Source of the DNA: Branchiostoma floridae
Lineage: Eukaryota; Chordata; Leptocardii; Amphioxiformes; Branchiostomatidae
Direction of reading: 5' to 3'
Length of the DNA stretch: 64,000 nt
Assembly (NCBI RefSeq): GCF_000003815.2
Contig: NC_049987.1
Location: forward strand, 21,916,125 to 21,980,124
The position numbers and the translations under genes are program-made. Each line of letters begins with the position of its first letter. Position 1 is the first letter of the stretch. This document shows, piece after piece, positions 12,310 to 24,108 of the stretch. Under the pieces are notes generated by a model. The model saw nothing but the letters and a program-made list of their open reading frames with translations, was not told the DNA's origin and made no database searches.

Positions 12310-12642
12310 AACAAGAAAGCTTCTGAAAAAAGCTGGCCGGTGCGTATTTTGGAAAAAGCCTGGATGTTAAACAAAATCACACGAAAAAAGAGTTTTTAAA
12401 CATCGAATTACTGAATTGGTCTTTCTTCTATTAAAAAAACACTACATGAGATTTGTCTAACAAAGAAAACAAAAAAAAATTTAGCAAGTGGGGTTCGAAC
12501 CTACGATCTACTGAAGATAGGTACCGTGCTGTAGACCGCTCGGCCACGCTGGCTCGATTACGCAATAGCACGTATAGAAGGGCTATTTGGTTAAAGTGAC
12601 CGATCCATGCATCCATGGATATACAACCGCTTCTCCCGTCTC
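12310..12642 (-). repeat. tRNA-derived SINE, copy 2
   Basis: Nearly identical to 5689-6029, including the tRNA-like head (12552-12482 on the minus strand) with the same A and B boxes and only a few substitutions. It lacks the expanded CATC tract. A minus-strand ORF at 12431-12697 is an accident of this element. Confidence 0.75.
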
Positions 12643-13327
12643 GGCAAAAAAATGGTGCATAATTGTCTTCCTTGATTTTAGCATAATACATTTTCATCTG
12701 ATTTTAGTATTTAAAAGTGTTGTTGGGAACCCCCCACCCCCCATACAGACCCTCATACATATAGACTATAAGGTTCCTCTGCAGGAATTATGAATTTGGA
12801 ATTCTTAATTTTCATCTTACCATAGCATTTGTAATAGCCTATGACTACAATGTTCATGTAGTTGGATGGCGATGACTGTACATGTATGTCTTTATATAGC
12901 CTTGTAAGTTTAATAAATTACATGATGTAAAACTAAACAACCAAAATTTACCATTAGTCCCAGTGTGCAATGTTAACCACAACTGAAACAAGTGTTCCGA
13001 CCCCTGTTCATGCACCTTTGTACGTAGTTCCCAATTGAATCTGGCCGAGCGGTTCTGGATCTGATAGAAGTTCACCAACCGTGCCGACCCACTGCAGTGA
13101 TTGAGCGCAGTCAGCAGCTAGAACTGGGACATCCATACACAACTTCCCAACGCATCCATACATCAACAATATACAGGTAATCTCCCATCGTACTCACCCA
13201 TTCTACTTGGTGTTATCAGATGAGAATGGACATTTGGAATTGACTTAATATATATACCCTAAATTTCAAGACACAATCGGACTAGAAGTACATCATTAGA
13301 TATTGGTCATATGTTATTTGAAGTAAT
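12643..13327. other. Intergenic, no gene seen
   Basis: Low-complexity and AT-rich patches with a few short ORFs; nothing recognisable. Confidence 0.4.
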
Positions 13328-13506
13328 CATGCCCGAAGGCTAATTGAACGGATTCAAATGCAACTTGAGACTGTATTATAGTCTTAAGTTGACACTTTTT
13401 TTACATTTCGGTACTATTTGTACATAGTATGTCTCGAAATCTTGAAAAACGGCTCAGGCCGAATGATGTATCAAGGTTAAATAAAGGTTGAAAAAAAAAA
13501 AAAAAA
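13328..13506 (+). mobile_element. Retroposon 3' end with poly(A)
   Basis: A stretch ending 'aggttaaataaaggttg' followed by a run of 15 A's (13491-13505) has the form of a reverse-transcribed 3' end: polyadenylation signal, then A tail. The preceding 'cggctcaggccgaatgatgt' is not coding. The family was not identified. Confidence 0.45.
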
Positions 13507-15400
13507 GTAAAGTAATACTTCTAGACTAAAGTGCACAACACTAATCAGTTATAAGAATTAAGATAGTATGATTACAATTGTCATAGTTGACTAATGTATT
13601 TCTTTGATGGCAGTGATAAATGAACTGTCCCAAGTTATGCATAATGAGTGGATTTTGTGATTTTAGTAGAAACATTACTGAGTCTTTTGGTGATTTCCTA
13701 GATGATAAAAGCTCTAAGGGGTTGCTAGCACTTCCCCAAATCTCAAACATCATCCCTGTACTGATGTACTTTACACAAGTACTTTACACATGCATGTTAT
13801 CTTCTTATGTGTAAACTGTGCCACATGTACATTTACATTGTACATTGCCCTAACCTCACGCACCCAGATAGCACATCATCCCAAACTACTTAGCAAAATT
13901 AATCCATGCTCAGTCCTTCACACCTTGATGCACCAAATGTTTTACCTATCTTTAGTTAAAATTCATGAAGATATAGAGTCATCCTCAAGGAGGTCACACT
14001 GTCACAGGTTGACTGTTGAGTTCATAAAAGTCTAAAAAGACAATAAAACAAGTGAGAAATTCTCTGAGCCTTTGGGGCAGGATCAGGCTGTGTAGGGAAG
14101 TACTTATAACTTGTGACAGCTCTGATATTGAGAGAAGATACATGAAATGTGAGACTTTTTATATACATGCTGAGCCAGTTACATTAAACATGAATTACAG
14201 TGTATGATGGTTGGCATCATGGTGCTAAAGAAATTTTGAGTCACTGGGTTGGAGGTATTCGAACATCCAACTTAAGCTACTTAAGCTCATAATCTATAGA
14301 AGGTATAATGTTAAAATAATGCACATTTATATCTTTTTCTCATACTAGGAAGCCAGGCACAACTACTGGAAAAAAAAATACTACAGCACATGCAAGTATA
14401 GATCACTTCAAAGCGTAATGCTTGAAAAAAGCTACAGGTCCAAAAATAAGAATTACATACATGTATAAAGCCTGTTCCAAAGCAATTTTGCTTAGACATG
14501 AAATATCTATTGTTGTCTCTGCAAATGATATTAGCACCATTTCCTACAACACCACAGTAATAACTCTTTCCGATGCTTCCTACTAAATTATAGCTTTATT
14601 CCCCTGGGTACGTCTGTGGCTGGATTGTATATGGTCACCAAAGTATGCCCTAAAAGCACAACACTGTCCCTAACCACTCATTCTGAATGTATTATTCATT
14701 CCCAGATTAATTACAAGTCTTTATGTCCATTGTTCACAGGTGCCTGGAGGTGGCTGGGCAAAAGTGTTTTAATAGTATACTACATGTGATACCAATGATA
14801 TCAAAGGGACGACATTTGCTAACAAACAGTGCATCTTTACTTTTTCTTTAGATTTCAAATCGTTCCTATGAAGAAATATGCTCTTTTTGACCAAACTTCA
14901 TTGAATGAAAGATGAGACAAAAGTCTAACGGCTAAATTTACACCTCTTTGCTAACCTACATGTTTTAGTTCGAGTCACCATCTTGGATCAGGTGTTTTTA
15001 AAAGTTTGAAGTTCAACAGTTATACTAATGTTAACATGTTAAGTCATCATTGAATATAATAGGGAATTCTAAATGATTACAGTGTTATTTTAGTCTCTGT
15101 CTTAAACTTTGCAATTTAAAATCTTTTTCTTTCATCATGTTGGGTCAAACATTTTGAGTCTGAAAAAAAAAGGATCTGAGAAACTGTAAATTCCATTGGC
15201 CTTGCCCAGCCTAGGCCTGGATGCCATCATGTCAACATGTCACAGCTAAGCTGATAATCATTGCACATCAGTGAATGTTTTCACAAGAAACTTGATCATC
15301 CAGATTGGCAGTTATCATCACACCTTTGATACAACTCTCCCTGGGAGCCAGACTGTTGCCAGCAGGGCCTACATAGGCCAGCTCCACATGTGCCTACAGA
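13507..15400. other. Intergenic, no gene seen
   Basis: AT-rich DNA with scattered ORFs under 85 codons in both strands and no supporting signals. Confidence 0.45.
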
Positions 15401-15404
15401 CCCA

Positions 15405-15625
15405 CATACTGTAGATACATTTAAATTAGTGGGGATTTAATTTCGCAGTAGTGGAAAAAGGGACTTTTCATGGTGGTTTTAAGTTCGTGGTAGCACCATG
15501 CACTGTAGTCTCTTACTGGTATGAAAAAGTGTTTGCGGTGGTTTTAAGTTCACGGTGAAGTGGTCACCACGAAAACCCGCGAACATAAAACCATCGCAAA
15601 CATTTCTGCATTTACAGTACATAGT
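15405..15625. repeat. MITE with 'TACTGTA..ATGCAGAAATG' ends
   Basis: The right end reads 'acatttctgcatttacagta'; the left end begins 'tactgtagatacattt'. Inside, 'gcggtggttttaagttc' occurs twice and its inverse 'gcgaacataaaaccatcgc' once, giving a foldback-like body. Parts of the same pattern appear at 3001-3496 and around 55365-55395. Confidence 0.5.
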
Positions 15626-16319
15626 ACAGACCACCAGGGGAACTCTATCTGACCCCTGAGGAAGGAAGTAGGGAAGCCGTCCTGGTTAATTTTTCACCCA
15701 AACCAAGAAAGATGGCACCCAGGCAAATTATGAGGAAAGCTCTGGCTGAGAAAAGGGAATTTTAAGAATTTAAAAGAATAACATGAATGACCATCCAAAT
15801 AAAATACAGTGAAACCTGTCCAAGTGACCACTTTTGTATACAGTCTGCAATTACAGGTGCTGTGACTTGCTTACACCCTCCATACAAAATATATATGTCA
15901 CAAGAAATAAGCAAATAAAATCACTTATCCCTTCAGCCAAGCTCTTTGCCTACTATCCAAAATATTTTCTAGTACAGTTCACTAATCAACAAATAGCGGT
16001 AAAAATGCTACCTCTTCGCCAACTCCCATTAGAAACGGTGATAAAAAGGTGAATTTAGCTGCATCTCCTGGCTGCGTTCTCTGCTGGAGATTGATGCAGA
16101 GTTTATGCACCTCTCCATAAAAGCATGTGCAGTAAGTAATATAACTGCGTGGTGATGATTATACACAGAGTTTATCACATCGGACACACCCACACACAAG
16201 TCAGCTGCAGCTCACTAATCATCTGTGTATGTGAGTAACAGACACTGTACTGTAGAATGTTTCTGTAAACTGTCTGTTGATGTGATAAGACCAATTCATA
16301 ATAGTAATATGCACCACAT

Positions 16320-16431
16320 ATATGTCACAGTAGAGATCACGATCCAGTAGAATCGCCGATTCTCCTAGGTGAGGTCGCAATCAGGATCTCTCCTAGGAGA
16401 AACACCGATCGCGATCTCTACTGTGACATAT
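16320..16431. repeat. 112-bp near-perfect palindrome
   Basis: Arms of 25 bp ('atatgtcacagtagagatc...' and its inverse) match with one mismatch. Inside lies a second nested inverted pair, 'tctcctagg' (16361) and 'cctaggaga' (16392). Almost the whole segment can fold back on itself. It is probably a tiny foldback transposon. Confidence 0.7.
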
Positions 16432-17605
16432 GTAATACAATGTAGTAATAATAAATGTACGGCTACCTCAACTGGGTTTGCTGAAATGCATCACACATAT
16501 TTGGGGAGAAACACAGTTTTTAATTGCATTTTTTAAAAACTTTCTGCATGATGCTTGAACTATGCACTAATAGTCTAGTAATTATGATGGGCATACTGAA
16601 GAGGAAAAGTGACAAATTAAATTGATTATTAATTTGATAAAACCAAAACATCATGATGTACATTTTGTAACAAGGCATATGAAATAGGCTAGCCCAAACC
16701 TAATCATGTCTCATGGACAACCCTATGATCAAAAGATATAATTAAGACTTTAAGTGTGTGTTGTTGTTTTTCTTTTTTAAAACAATGCACAGTGTCTAAC
16801 TCAAGGTTTGGTCCCCTTTGTTACGTGGTCTATTTCTACAGTCAAACTGGACAGTAAAATGGCATGTTTACATCATACCTTTAGATATCCATATACGTGT
16901 GTTAAATTGTACTGTATGTAGCTGTTATACATGTAGACCTTACGTAAGTCGCTGTACTTTTGTCGCGTCTCAATAAAGATTATTATCATAATACCACCAG
17001 TATCCTTCACTTTGCTAACATTAACAATAGACCTATGCACATACATTGTACACGTGATTCCTGTTTTGTCACTGCTAAACTTAGCAGGGAGGGTTCATAG
17101 CCAGTTGATTCCGCAGCCTTTGTTTAACTCCAAGCAGATGTTAGGAGGCAAACTTGCTTCTGTCACAAAGCAGCTCCTCAAGTTGGAAAAGGTATTATGA
17201 ATTGGTTGGTTCAGAGCTTGTCGTATTCTAACTTATGCAGATACTGCAGAAGCAATATGATAGAAGATATAACAGCTAGGAAAACGTTAACATTTTGCCT
17301 CCCAGGTAATACAAGTCATAAGATGTGATTACATCCCTGCAAGTGTACCTTTATTACTTGTATCAGGTAGCCCAAATACCAAACTGCCTTCAGCATAACC
17401 ACACTGGATTTGTAGGTTTAGGGTCACACATAAACTCAGTATGTCGAGCTACAAGTACAAGCTAGCTATCTAACTTATAATCTAAGGCCCCTAAATGTTG
17501 CATATGATGAAAACCAGGTCTGAGATCTTCTAGCCAGTTGGGATGTTGACTTGCCCTTTAAACTTTAACTTTAAGTCAAGACTGTCAGTGTCAAGTCTTT
17601 TCTTG
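16432..17605. other. Intergenic, with possible retroposon end near 16.9 kb
   Basis: No gene. 'gcgtctcaataaagattatt' (16964-16983) resembles a retroposon or transcript 3' end with a polyadenylation signal. Otherwise AT-rich sequence. Confidence 0.4.
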
Positions 17606-17608
17606 TAA

Positions 17609-19105
17609 GGGACCGTACGGCGTTTAGTGAGGGGGGAGGGCCGGTCGCCAGAGGGTCGGGTCAAAAAATTTTTGCATGGCCCTCCCCCCAGGTAAATTTT
17701 TTTTTGCTAGGCCCTCCCCCCAAGACAAAATATTTTTGCTTGGCCCTCCCCCCTCCTATCAACTTTGAAAAAAAATATTCAAGACGCCAATAAAACACTG
17801 CGCTCCCGCATTCGGAAATGTCCTTTGCGTCATACTTTTTCATGATTTTCATCGAGAAGCAGATCTCTCACCCCTAGTAAAAAAAGGAAAACAGAATGGC
17901 TCAAAATATCTGCTTAATAGAGGGATAAATATCTGCTTCATAGAGGCATAAATATTTGCTTTATAGAAGCTATTTCATTGTTTTGATATTAAAACAACAC
18001 TTAAAAAGCATTTGTACCTGGATTTCTAGTAGATTTGCGCCACGAAGCGGCGCGCGCCCCGCAAGCGGAAACGGAAACGGAAACTATTTTTAATTTACAT
18101 ATATTTTGGACTTTTTCTTGGTTCTGTGGTGGTAATAACTTACGGTAAATCGGGGGGAAAAATGAAAACCAAAACGACAGCACGATTCGACTTCCAAACT
18201 GTAGTGGGGAGGGGGGCGCCGACGCGTGACGCTGATTTTCCCACGGCGGGGTATTAAAGACCGGTCGCCGGCGGGCGTGAGACCGCAGACTTGCAGGAGA
18301 TCTTTTAGAAATGCCACGCTTTTTTTGCCACGATTTCCTGCATTGCTTTTTTATGGGAAAATTTGCTGGTTAGATGACATTTCTCTGAAAAAAAAATACG
18401 AGGGTTTCAAGTTTTTGAGAACGACGTTCCGAACACCATGTTCGGCGCCAAAGGCACGAAGAATCGCAAGGTATGTCCGGGAGAATTTTGAAATCTTGAC
18501 CCTCTTAAAAGCTATTTCCTTCAGTTTGAGGAGATATTTTGCTGACAAACAAAGCTAACTTTAAAAGCATTTCAATTTAGAAATACAAAATTAAATCGCC
18601 CCCAAACACATTATCACGATGTCGGTCACCAAAGGCGCGAGGCCGGTCACGTCAAAAGGGATCCAGGGAAATTTGCAAATATTTACCCTCGAGTTCTGAA
18701 ACGCCATTTCTTACATTTTGAGGGCAATAAGACACGGGTAAATTTTGCTGGCAGACTAATACAGAGTTTAATAACATTTCTGTACGTGAAGAAGGTTTTC
18801 GAGGGCGTCATGCATAAGCCCCGCCCCCTCCCTTTCGCATTTTCACTGTGTCCCGAGCGCCAACCTCGGGCGATCCCTTGCAGAGGTCCAGAAAAATTTT
18901 GAAATCTTGACCCTCTGAAACGCCGTTTCTTGGATTTTAAGGGACATATTTTGCTGGCAGACCAAGCTATTTTTTTTTTTTGCTTGGCCCTCCCCCCAAG
19001 TAAAAAAAAATTTGCTAGGCCCTCCCCCTGGCAAAATATTTTTTTGCTTGGCCCTCCCCCCCCTGGCGACCGGCCCTCCCCCCTCGCTAAATGCCGTACG
19101 GTCCC
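17609..19105. mobile_element. Harbinger-like non-autonomous DNA transposon, 1,497 bp
   Basis: The ends are inverted repeats of about 45 bp starting GGGACCGTACGGC and ending in its inverse, with only a few mismatches. TAA directly flanks both ends (17606-17608 and 19106-19108), as expected of a 3-bp TWA target duplication made by PIF/Harbinger transposases. Just inside each end is a run of directly repeated 'ggccctcccccc' motifs separated by T- or A-rich spacers (17680-17755 and 18985-19080). The body holds three diverged copies of a module containing 'gaaatcttgaccctct' and 'attttgctggcagac' near 18485, 18675 and 18895. No transposase frame is seen, so the element depends on a partner elsewhere. 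Class assignment rests on TIR and TSD form. Confidence 0.75.
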
Positions 19106-19108
19106 TAA

Positions 19109-20206
19109 GACAGGAAGTTTGGTAAACACCTTTCCAGTCATTGGTTACTACAACATGCCTCAGGCCAGACAGAGATCTACTGATAAATGTTTCCACTAAA
19201 ACTATTCCTTTGGTGAGAAAAGAATATTCAAAACACAGCATAAAATCAGACCACTTTTTTTATAATTATCAGCTTCATTTTACAAACATGGATATCCCTC
19301 AGTAGGCCTTCATATTGACATGCTGATGTCGAACAGACAGAGTAAGTAGTACTAGCTGCTGAGGGGTTAACCAAGAGGACATTATCCAATTACACAAAAA
19401 AAGCTCCTAGTCAAAACAGAAGCTAAGTAATCGTTATTTGGAAACCATGTTAGCTTCATTCCAGTTGAAATAGTTGACCTCAGGTCACGGGGTGATGCTT
19501 CGAATCAGCTGCATTGTGCAAACATTGTCATGACATAGAAAACCTGTGTTGCATGCGATGGAAAAAAAAAATCAAGCTGGAGATAGCCATGGTTTTATTT
19601 CTTTTGTTTACATGGTTTATTTGGAGTGCATTCTTTCCTTATCTATAGTATCACCTAGGATGCTAACTAAAGGACAGCTGCTCTTCCAGGAGAGAACACT
19701 GTGCAAATATAATATCTTTCCAAATCTAAGAGTGATGTGAATCAAACCACAAACTTTGACAAAGGATGTGAGGACAGGAAGAAACATAATTTTGCCCCAG
19801 AAGTACAAGAAAAAAAAATACACATCTTTTCTTGTATTCCTTGTTTAGTCTCTTTTTCTTATGTAATATATTACTTAGTATCTTTGTACAAAATGTATGA
19901 TCCTCGGGAGTACATTTCTTTGTTCAAACAAATAAACATGCAAACACACGTGCCATACTGAATGACAAATACAGCATACCTGTAACTTAAGTATAAAAGA
20001 CACATGCATTCAGCATTACGTACATACATGTACCTGTACCAGGCACCTATTCAGTCAGTGTAACAAGAAGGTCACACCAAACATATAACCACTCCCCTAC
20101 CCCTCCCCTACCCTCTCCTCCCTGCCCTAAAACAATTTTGGTTTTCATTGTTTTCCCTTTCAATCAGTCAACAGTTCTTTGTATAAATACTATAATGTAC
20201 ACATGA
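19109..20206. other. Intergenic, no gene seen
   Basis: AT-rich sequence with small ORFs only; a pyrimidine-rich C/T tract lies at 20090-20130. Confidence 0.45.
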
Positions 20207-20564
20207 CAGGGCTCAAAATAGTGGGTGCATGTGCACCCAGGTGCACCCAAAATTGAAACTGTGCACCCAATTATTTTCTGTGGGTGCACCCTAATATTTT
20301 CTTGGGTTTATGTATTTAACAATATCAAAGTATACTAGTATACATCATATTCTTGACATCTCAGTGTTAGAAAGATGATAAAAATGTCTTTCATGGTACT
20401 TGGTACATGGTAAGAATTTGATAGCATGTAACTAAGTTTTGAAATTAGGTTTTTCTGACATTCTACTTAAATTTAAGTGTTGCACCCAAAACGTTTTTGG
20501 TGCACCAATATTTTAAGCTGGGTGCACCAGTGCAACTAATCCCAAAAATTAATTTCGAGCCCTG
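20207..20564. mobile_element. hAT-like MITE, copy 1
   Basis: A 358-bp element with ends CAGGGCTC.AAAAT / ATTTCGAGCCCTG. Subterminal regions are packed with 'gggtgcacc' motifs in both orientations. CAGGG ends with subterminal repeats fit hAT-type non-autonomous elements. No clean 8-bp flanking duplication is visible. An opposite-oriented relative sits at 36381-36714. Confidence 0.65.
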
Positions 20565-21568
20565 AAATGCCACTCTCAATTTATCAAACCAGCTTCTCAT
20601 TTACTGGAATCCCTAAGGACCATTTGCCTGACCACAAAGCACATTTGACAGATATTCCCAATGACTAATTTTATTTATTTTGGTAATATAATTATGTTTT
20701 GCTTTTTATAGTTCCTATAGGCTAGAGATGTATGCTTTCTCTTTTCCTAGCAATGTAGGCTAAAGGTATCCCTTTTTTTCTGCTATCATTGAAGCACCCC
20801 CCATTCAAACCACTGTCAATTACAATCAAATTACATCATTTTCACCTAGCACTTAGTGACTGCGTGTCATATTGTTTTGTTTTCTATTGTTGATATCTAC
20901 ATTATGTATATCTCTACCTGACACACCAACTTGGTCTTGCCTATACTAGTATGTAGGTACTGTATCCCTTGTGGGATTTTTGCCAAATCACATGCCAAAA
21001 GTATCCATTCACACGTAAGTTACTGTCCATGACCTTTTTCTCACCTATCTGAGCAGGTGTGGTTCCTCCCATGGGCCATGACGTTTAACGCGGCCCACTC
21101 CCCGTCAACAGCTCATTTATTACGACACATATGGGACTCTCATTGGGAGGATCGTATGCCGCGTTGGCAGCCAATAATGTCCAATTTTTCCAGCCTGAAA
21201 CTTTCTTGTTGATTTTTTTTTGCTGGGAAGCTAAGGGTTAGTGAAACGTCTTGGGGAGACGTCTGACTTCCTGTATTTAAGACACACGATCTGGGAGAGT
21301 TACTGTCACTACGCACAGGTGTAACTTAAGGAGGATCTTCGATGTTTTTAAGACAAGACAAGCGAGACATTCCGTCTCAGCTTCCTTGCGATGCGTGGCA
21401 GGGGGACTAGAGGGATCAAATGATGTGTAAACCCATTGTTACTTGTAGTAGTGTACAAACCAGCCGCGGTTTGCGTAAAGAATTAACTAAACACAATCGC
21501 GCGCGTGTGACCAATTGATCCGTTTTTTGAAACAGGTAGCGATATGTGTACACGGTGGTGCGACTCAC
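20565..21568. other. Intron or downstream region of the mannosidase gene
   Basis: On the minus strand this follows the splice donor of the mannosidase exon, so it is expected to be intronic. No further exon of the catalytic domain was found here, so the first intron must continue out past any recognisable sequence. Confidence 0.5.
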
Positions 21569-22153
21569 CTCTTTTATTTTGTCCCGTTTCATCTTGGTGT
21601 CCTGGTCGGTAGGCTCGCCACCGCTCACCCCTACAGCCCCGGTGTCCACCCTGTTCACCTCAAGAAGCTCCTTATTTTTCTCTTCCTGTTTCCTCTTTTC
21701 CTCCTCCTCTCTCTGCAGTTGGAGCTTCGCCTTGTCCTGTTTTATGTCGTTTTTGACGTCATCGTCCCCAAACTTGTTCAGGACTTGCCTGGCCTCCTGA
21801 AGGACCTTCTCCTGCTCGATTTCGAGCTCCTGTTTCCCTCGGGACTTGGGAGAGTCCACCACGTCTCTGGCGACGTTCTCGACGGGGTCGAAGTCGTGCT
21901 GGTGGAACTTGAGTCCCTCCACCGGAGGCGAAGCCGGCGGCTGCGGCCGGAAAATGTCCCCGGGTTCGCCGGGCCCCACCACCTTTTCGCGGAACTCGGG
22001 AAGGAAAAACATGGCGCCCACGAGGACGAAGAGAAAGGCAGCGACAATCAGCAGCACCATGAACTTCTCGCTCATGCGAAGGGTCTGTCTCTGCGGCACG
22101 GGAACACCGTTCACGTAGCGCCGATGCGTCGGGAGCAGCGGTGCCGCCGCCAT
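21569..22153 (-). CDS. MAN1A: Golgi mannosyl-oligosaccharide 1,2-alpha-mannosidase, first coding exon
   Basis: Class I alpha-mannosidases (GH47) trim Man9GlcNAc2 to Man5GlcNAc2 in the Golgi lumen. This exon encodes 195 residues of the type II membrane protein: a short cytoplasmic tail, one transmembrane anchor (about residues 31-51, starting EKFMVLL and ending FFLP), then a charged, Glu/Lys/Gln-rich stem (about 110-190). It ends in KMKRDKIKE at a GTGAGT donor (21568). In MAN1A1/MAN1A2 the equivalent 'REK.KIKE' precedes 'MMKHAW', the start of the catalytic domain. The SEKF-anchor segment and the 'GGEP' motif resemble MAN1A2 most. The start at 22153 was chosen because AAGATGG is a strong context and the upstream in-frame opening is only GTG. 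The catalytic exons are not in this window, so activity cannot be judged. The ATG lies in CCAAGATGGCGGC, a YY1-like motif. Confidence 0.85.
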
Positions 22154-22405
22154 CTTGGTTCCACCTGGTACCCACAAGTCACTGCGAGAAGTCACGAGTA
22201 GTAGGGCATGTGCACTGCGAATCGTTGTCGAGAGGTGTCCAGTCTACATGTACGTTGCTATGAAATGGGAAGTTTGTTCAGTACAGGTTGCTATAGGGAA
22301 TTCGATGAGAAATTTGGCAGCGACATCTATGTGGATGATGAAATGTTACCTTGGCAACTTTTATCGAATACGCTATGTTTAGAAGTTAACAAGATCGATT
22401 AAGAC

Positions 22406-22936
22406 TAAGGCCGCAGCAAGTAAATTTTATGGATGACATCCGTGCGCTCATTAATTTTCGCCTGATTTCAGAAAAAAAACAAGAATTTTTGGAGACGGTC
22501 GACGTGACGGAAACTTACCAAAATTAGCAAATGTTGTGTTGTAGCCTGATGATTGTACTTGTAGAAGTGATACTTGCGAGGTACCCAGGACTGTAGTTGT
22601 TACTTGTAGAAGTCAAAATACTAGTACAGTAGTTGGATAGTTGCAAAAGTGGCACCAATATGGAAGCCATGAGTATAGTTGCCAACTTTGTTAGTGATAC
22701 CAATCTACCACACTAGTGTCACTTTTAATACACCTGTGCATGTCTTGAATACAGGAATAAATGCCTTCTTGGCTGTTATGTCCCTTTAGTTCTTGCTACA
22801 GCATTTATGGTGTCTATTTTGAAAATGAGGCCATCTTGTTTTTTTTTGTACCCATCTTGTGTTTTTTTCGCCCTATCTCACTATTCTTGAAGTCTGATGA
22901 GGATGTCATCCATAAAATTTACTTCCTATGGCCTAA
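22406..22936. mobile_element. MITE family C, copy 1 (~530 bp)
   Basis: The left end 'taaggcc...' followed by 'taaattttatggatgacatc' is mirrored on the right by 'gatgtcatccataaaattta' then 'ggcctaa'. Terminal inverted repeats are about 40-60 bp and there is no coding capacity. Related copies lie at 33109-33491 and 40177-40655. This copy sits just upstream of the mannosidase start. Confidence 0.75.
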
Positions 22937-24108
22937 TACCAAACTGAGGACCGATTATTGCTAGGTCATCAAGAGGCAACATGTTTCTATTAAACTGCCC
23001 TTCCCATTCTATATTTTCAATTTGTAACAGTCCTTAGAATAACCCTAAGTTAAGGACTGCTGTACATTCAAAAGGGAGAAATTAAGGGCATTATGGAAAC
23101 AATGATACATGTAGTAGACCAAGGAGCTTTTATATCTAATACAAAAGCTCCTTGAGTAGACAAATAATGATAACAATTTGAAGATGTATTCGAACTAACG
23201 TTATAAACATTAATTTTATAGCGCTACATGACTGACTGAAATGTCAAAATAGATATCAAATTGGCCGCAAAAGTTCAGAACCCTTTGCACGATATGTCAA
23301 TTTCCAAAGACACAAAATTAATAACCGCTTGCACTGTGTGTAAAAGCTACTCCCAGCGGCCAAGACAAGTACTGCAGAGTAGAATATGGGCGGTACATCA
23401 GGTGTGTATCATAAGGCCACTCTCACCAAGCGGAGGCACGTTGGAGCTCGAGACAACGAAAACGTGCCTCAAAGGTGCCTCTAACGAAATCCAACGTGCC
23501 TCCAACAAAGGCACCGTGTTTTTGAAATTTAACACTCCATTGCCAACTTTTGATACTATCTAATGCTACCATAGGATCTGCTTGGAGATTAGACATCCAG
23601 GCTACTACTTAGGGTTTATTTGTCAAAAGGCACCAAAATAACATTTTTGCATAGATTTGATTCGACTCTAATGACATCAAAAGCCGCATCAAAAGTCATG
23701 AACAGAGACATTTGTGCTATAAATATTTGTGCTCAATTTGGGATCTATGTTAAGCTTGTAAACGTTCAACAATTGACATCAAGCACAATAATTCAACCTT
23801 AGTCTAGTCCTATTGTTATAAATAATTCCGTTCACCTTACACGAAATGGCATTCGTTTTCTTACTTGATTTAACGATTGCCAATTAGCAGTGAATAAAAT
23901 AAAACTTCTACTGAACTAAAGTAAAAATAACGTTACATTCATAAGGATATGTCAAGGGTAAACATGTCTATCACAAAACGTTTAAACTCTACACTATCCA
24001 TCTATAGGCAGAGGAGGTCTGACACAATAGCCAACTGCCCAGGTTTCTTCGTTCTTGTTTCTCAAGCTGATTCTCTAGCTTATGTCTGCTTAGTTACACG
24101 ACAATGTT
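22937..24108. other. Intergenic, no gene seen
   Basis: Small ORFs only. Around 23440-23520 a GC-richer stretch repeats 'acgtgcctc' and its variants four times; its meaning is unclear. Confidence 0.4.

Noticed and set aside
21515-22201. 228-codon plus-strand ORF
   Set aside because: It is the antisense of the mannosidase exon, whose minus-strand frame has a recognisable anchor, stem and splice donor.
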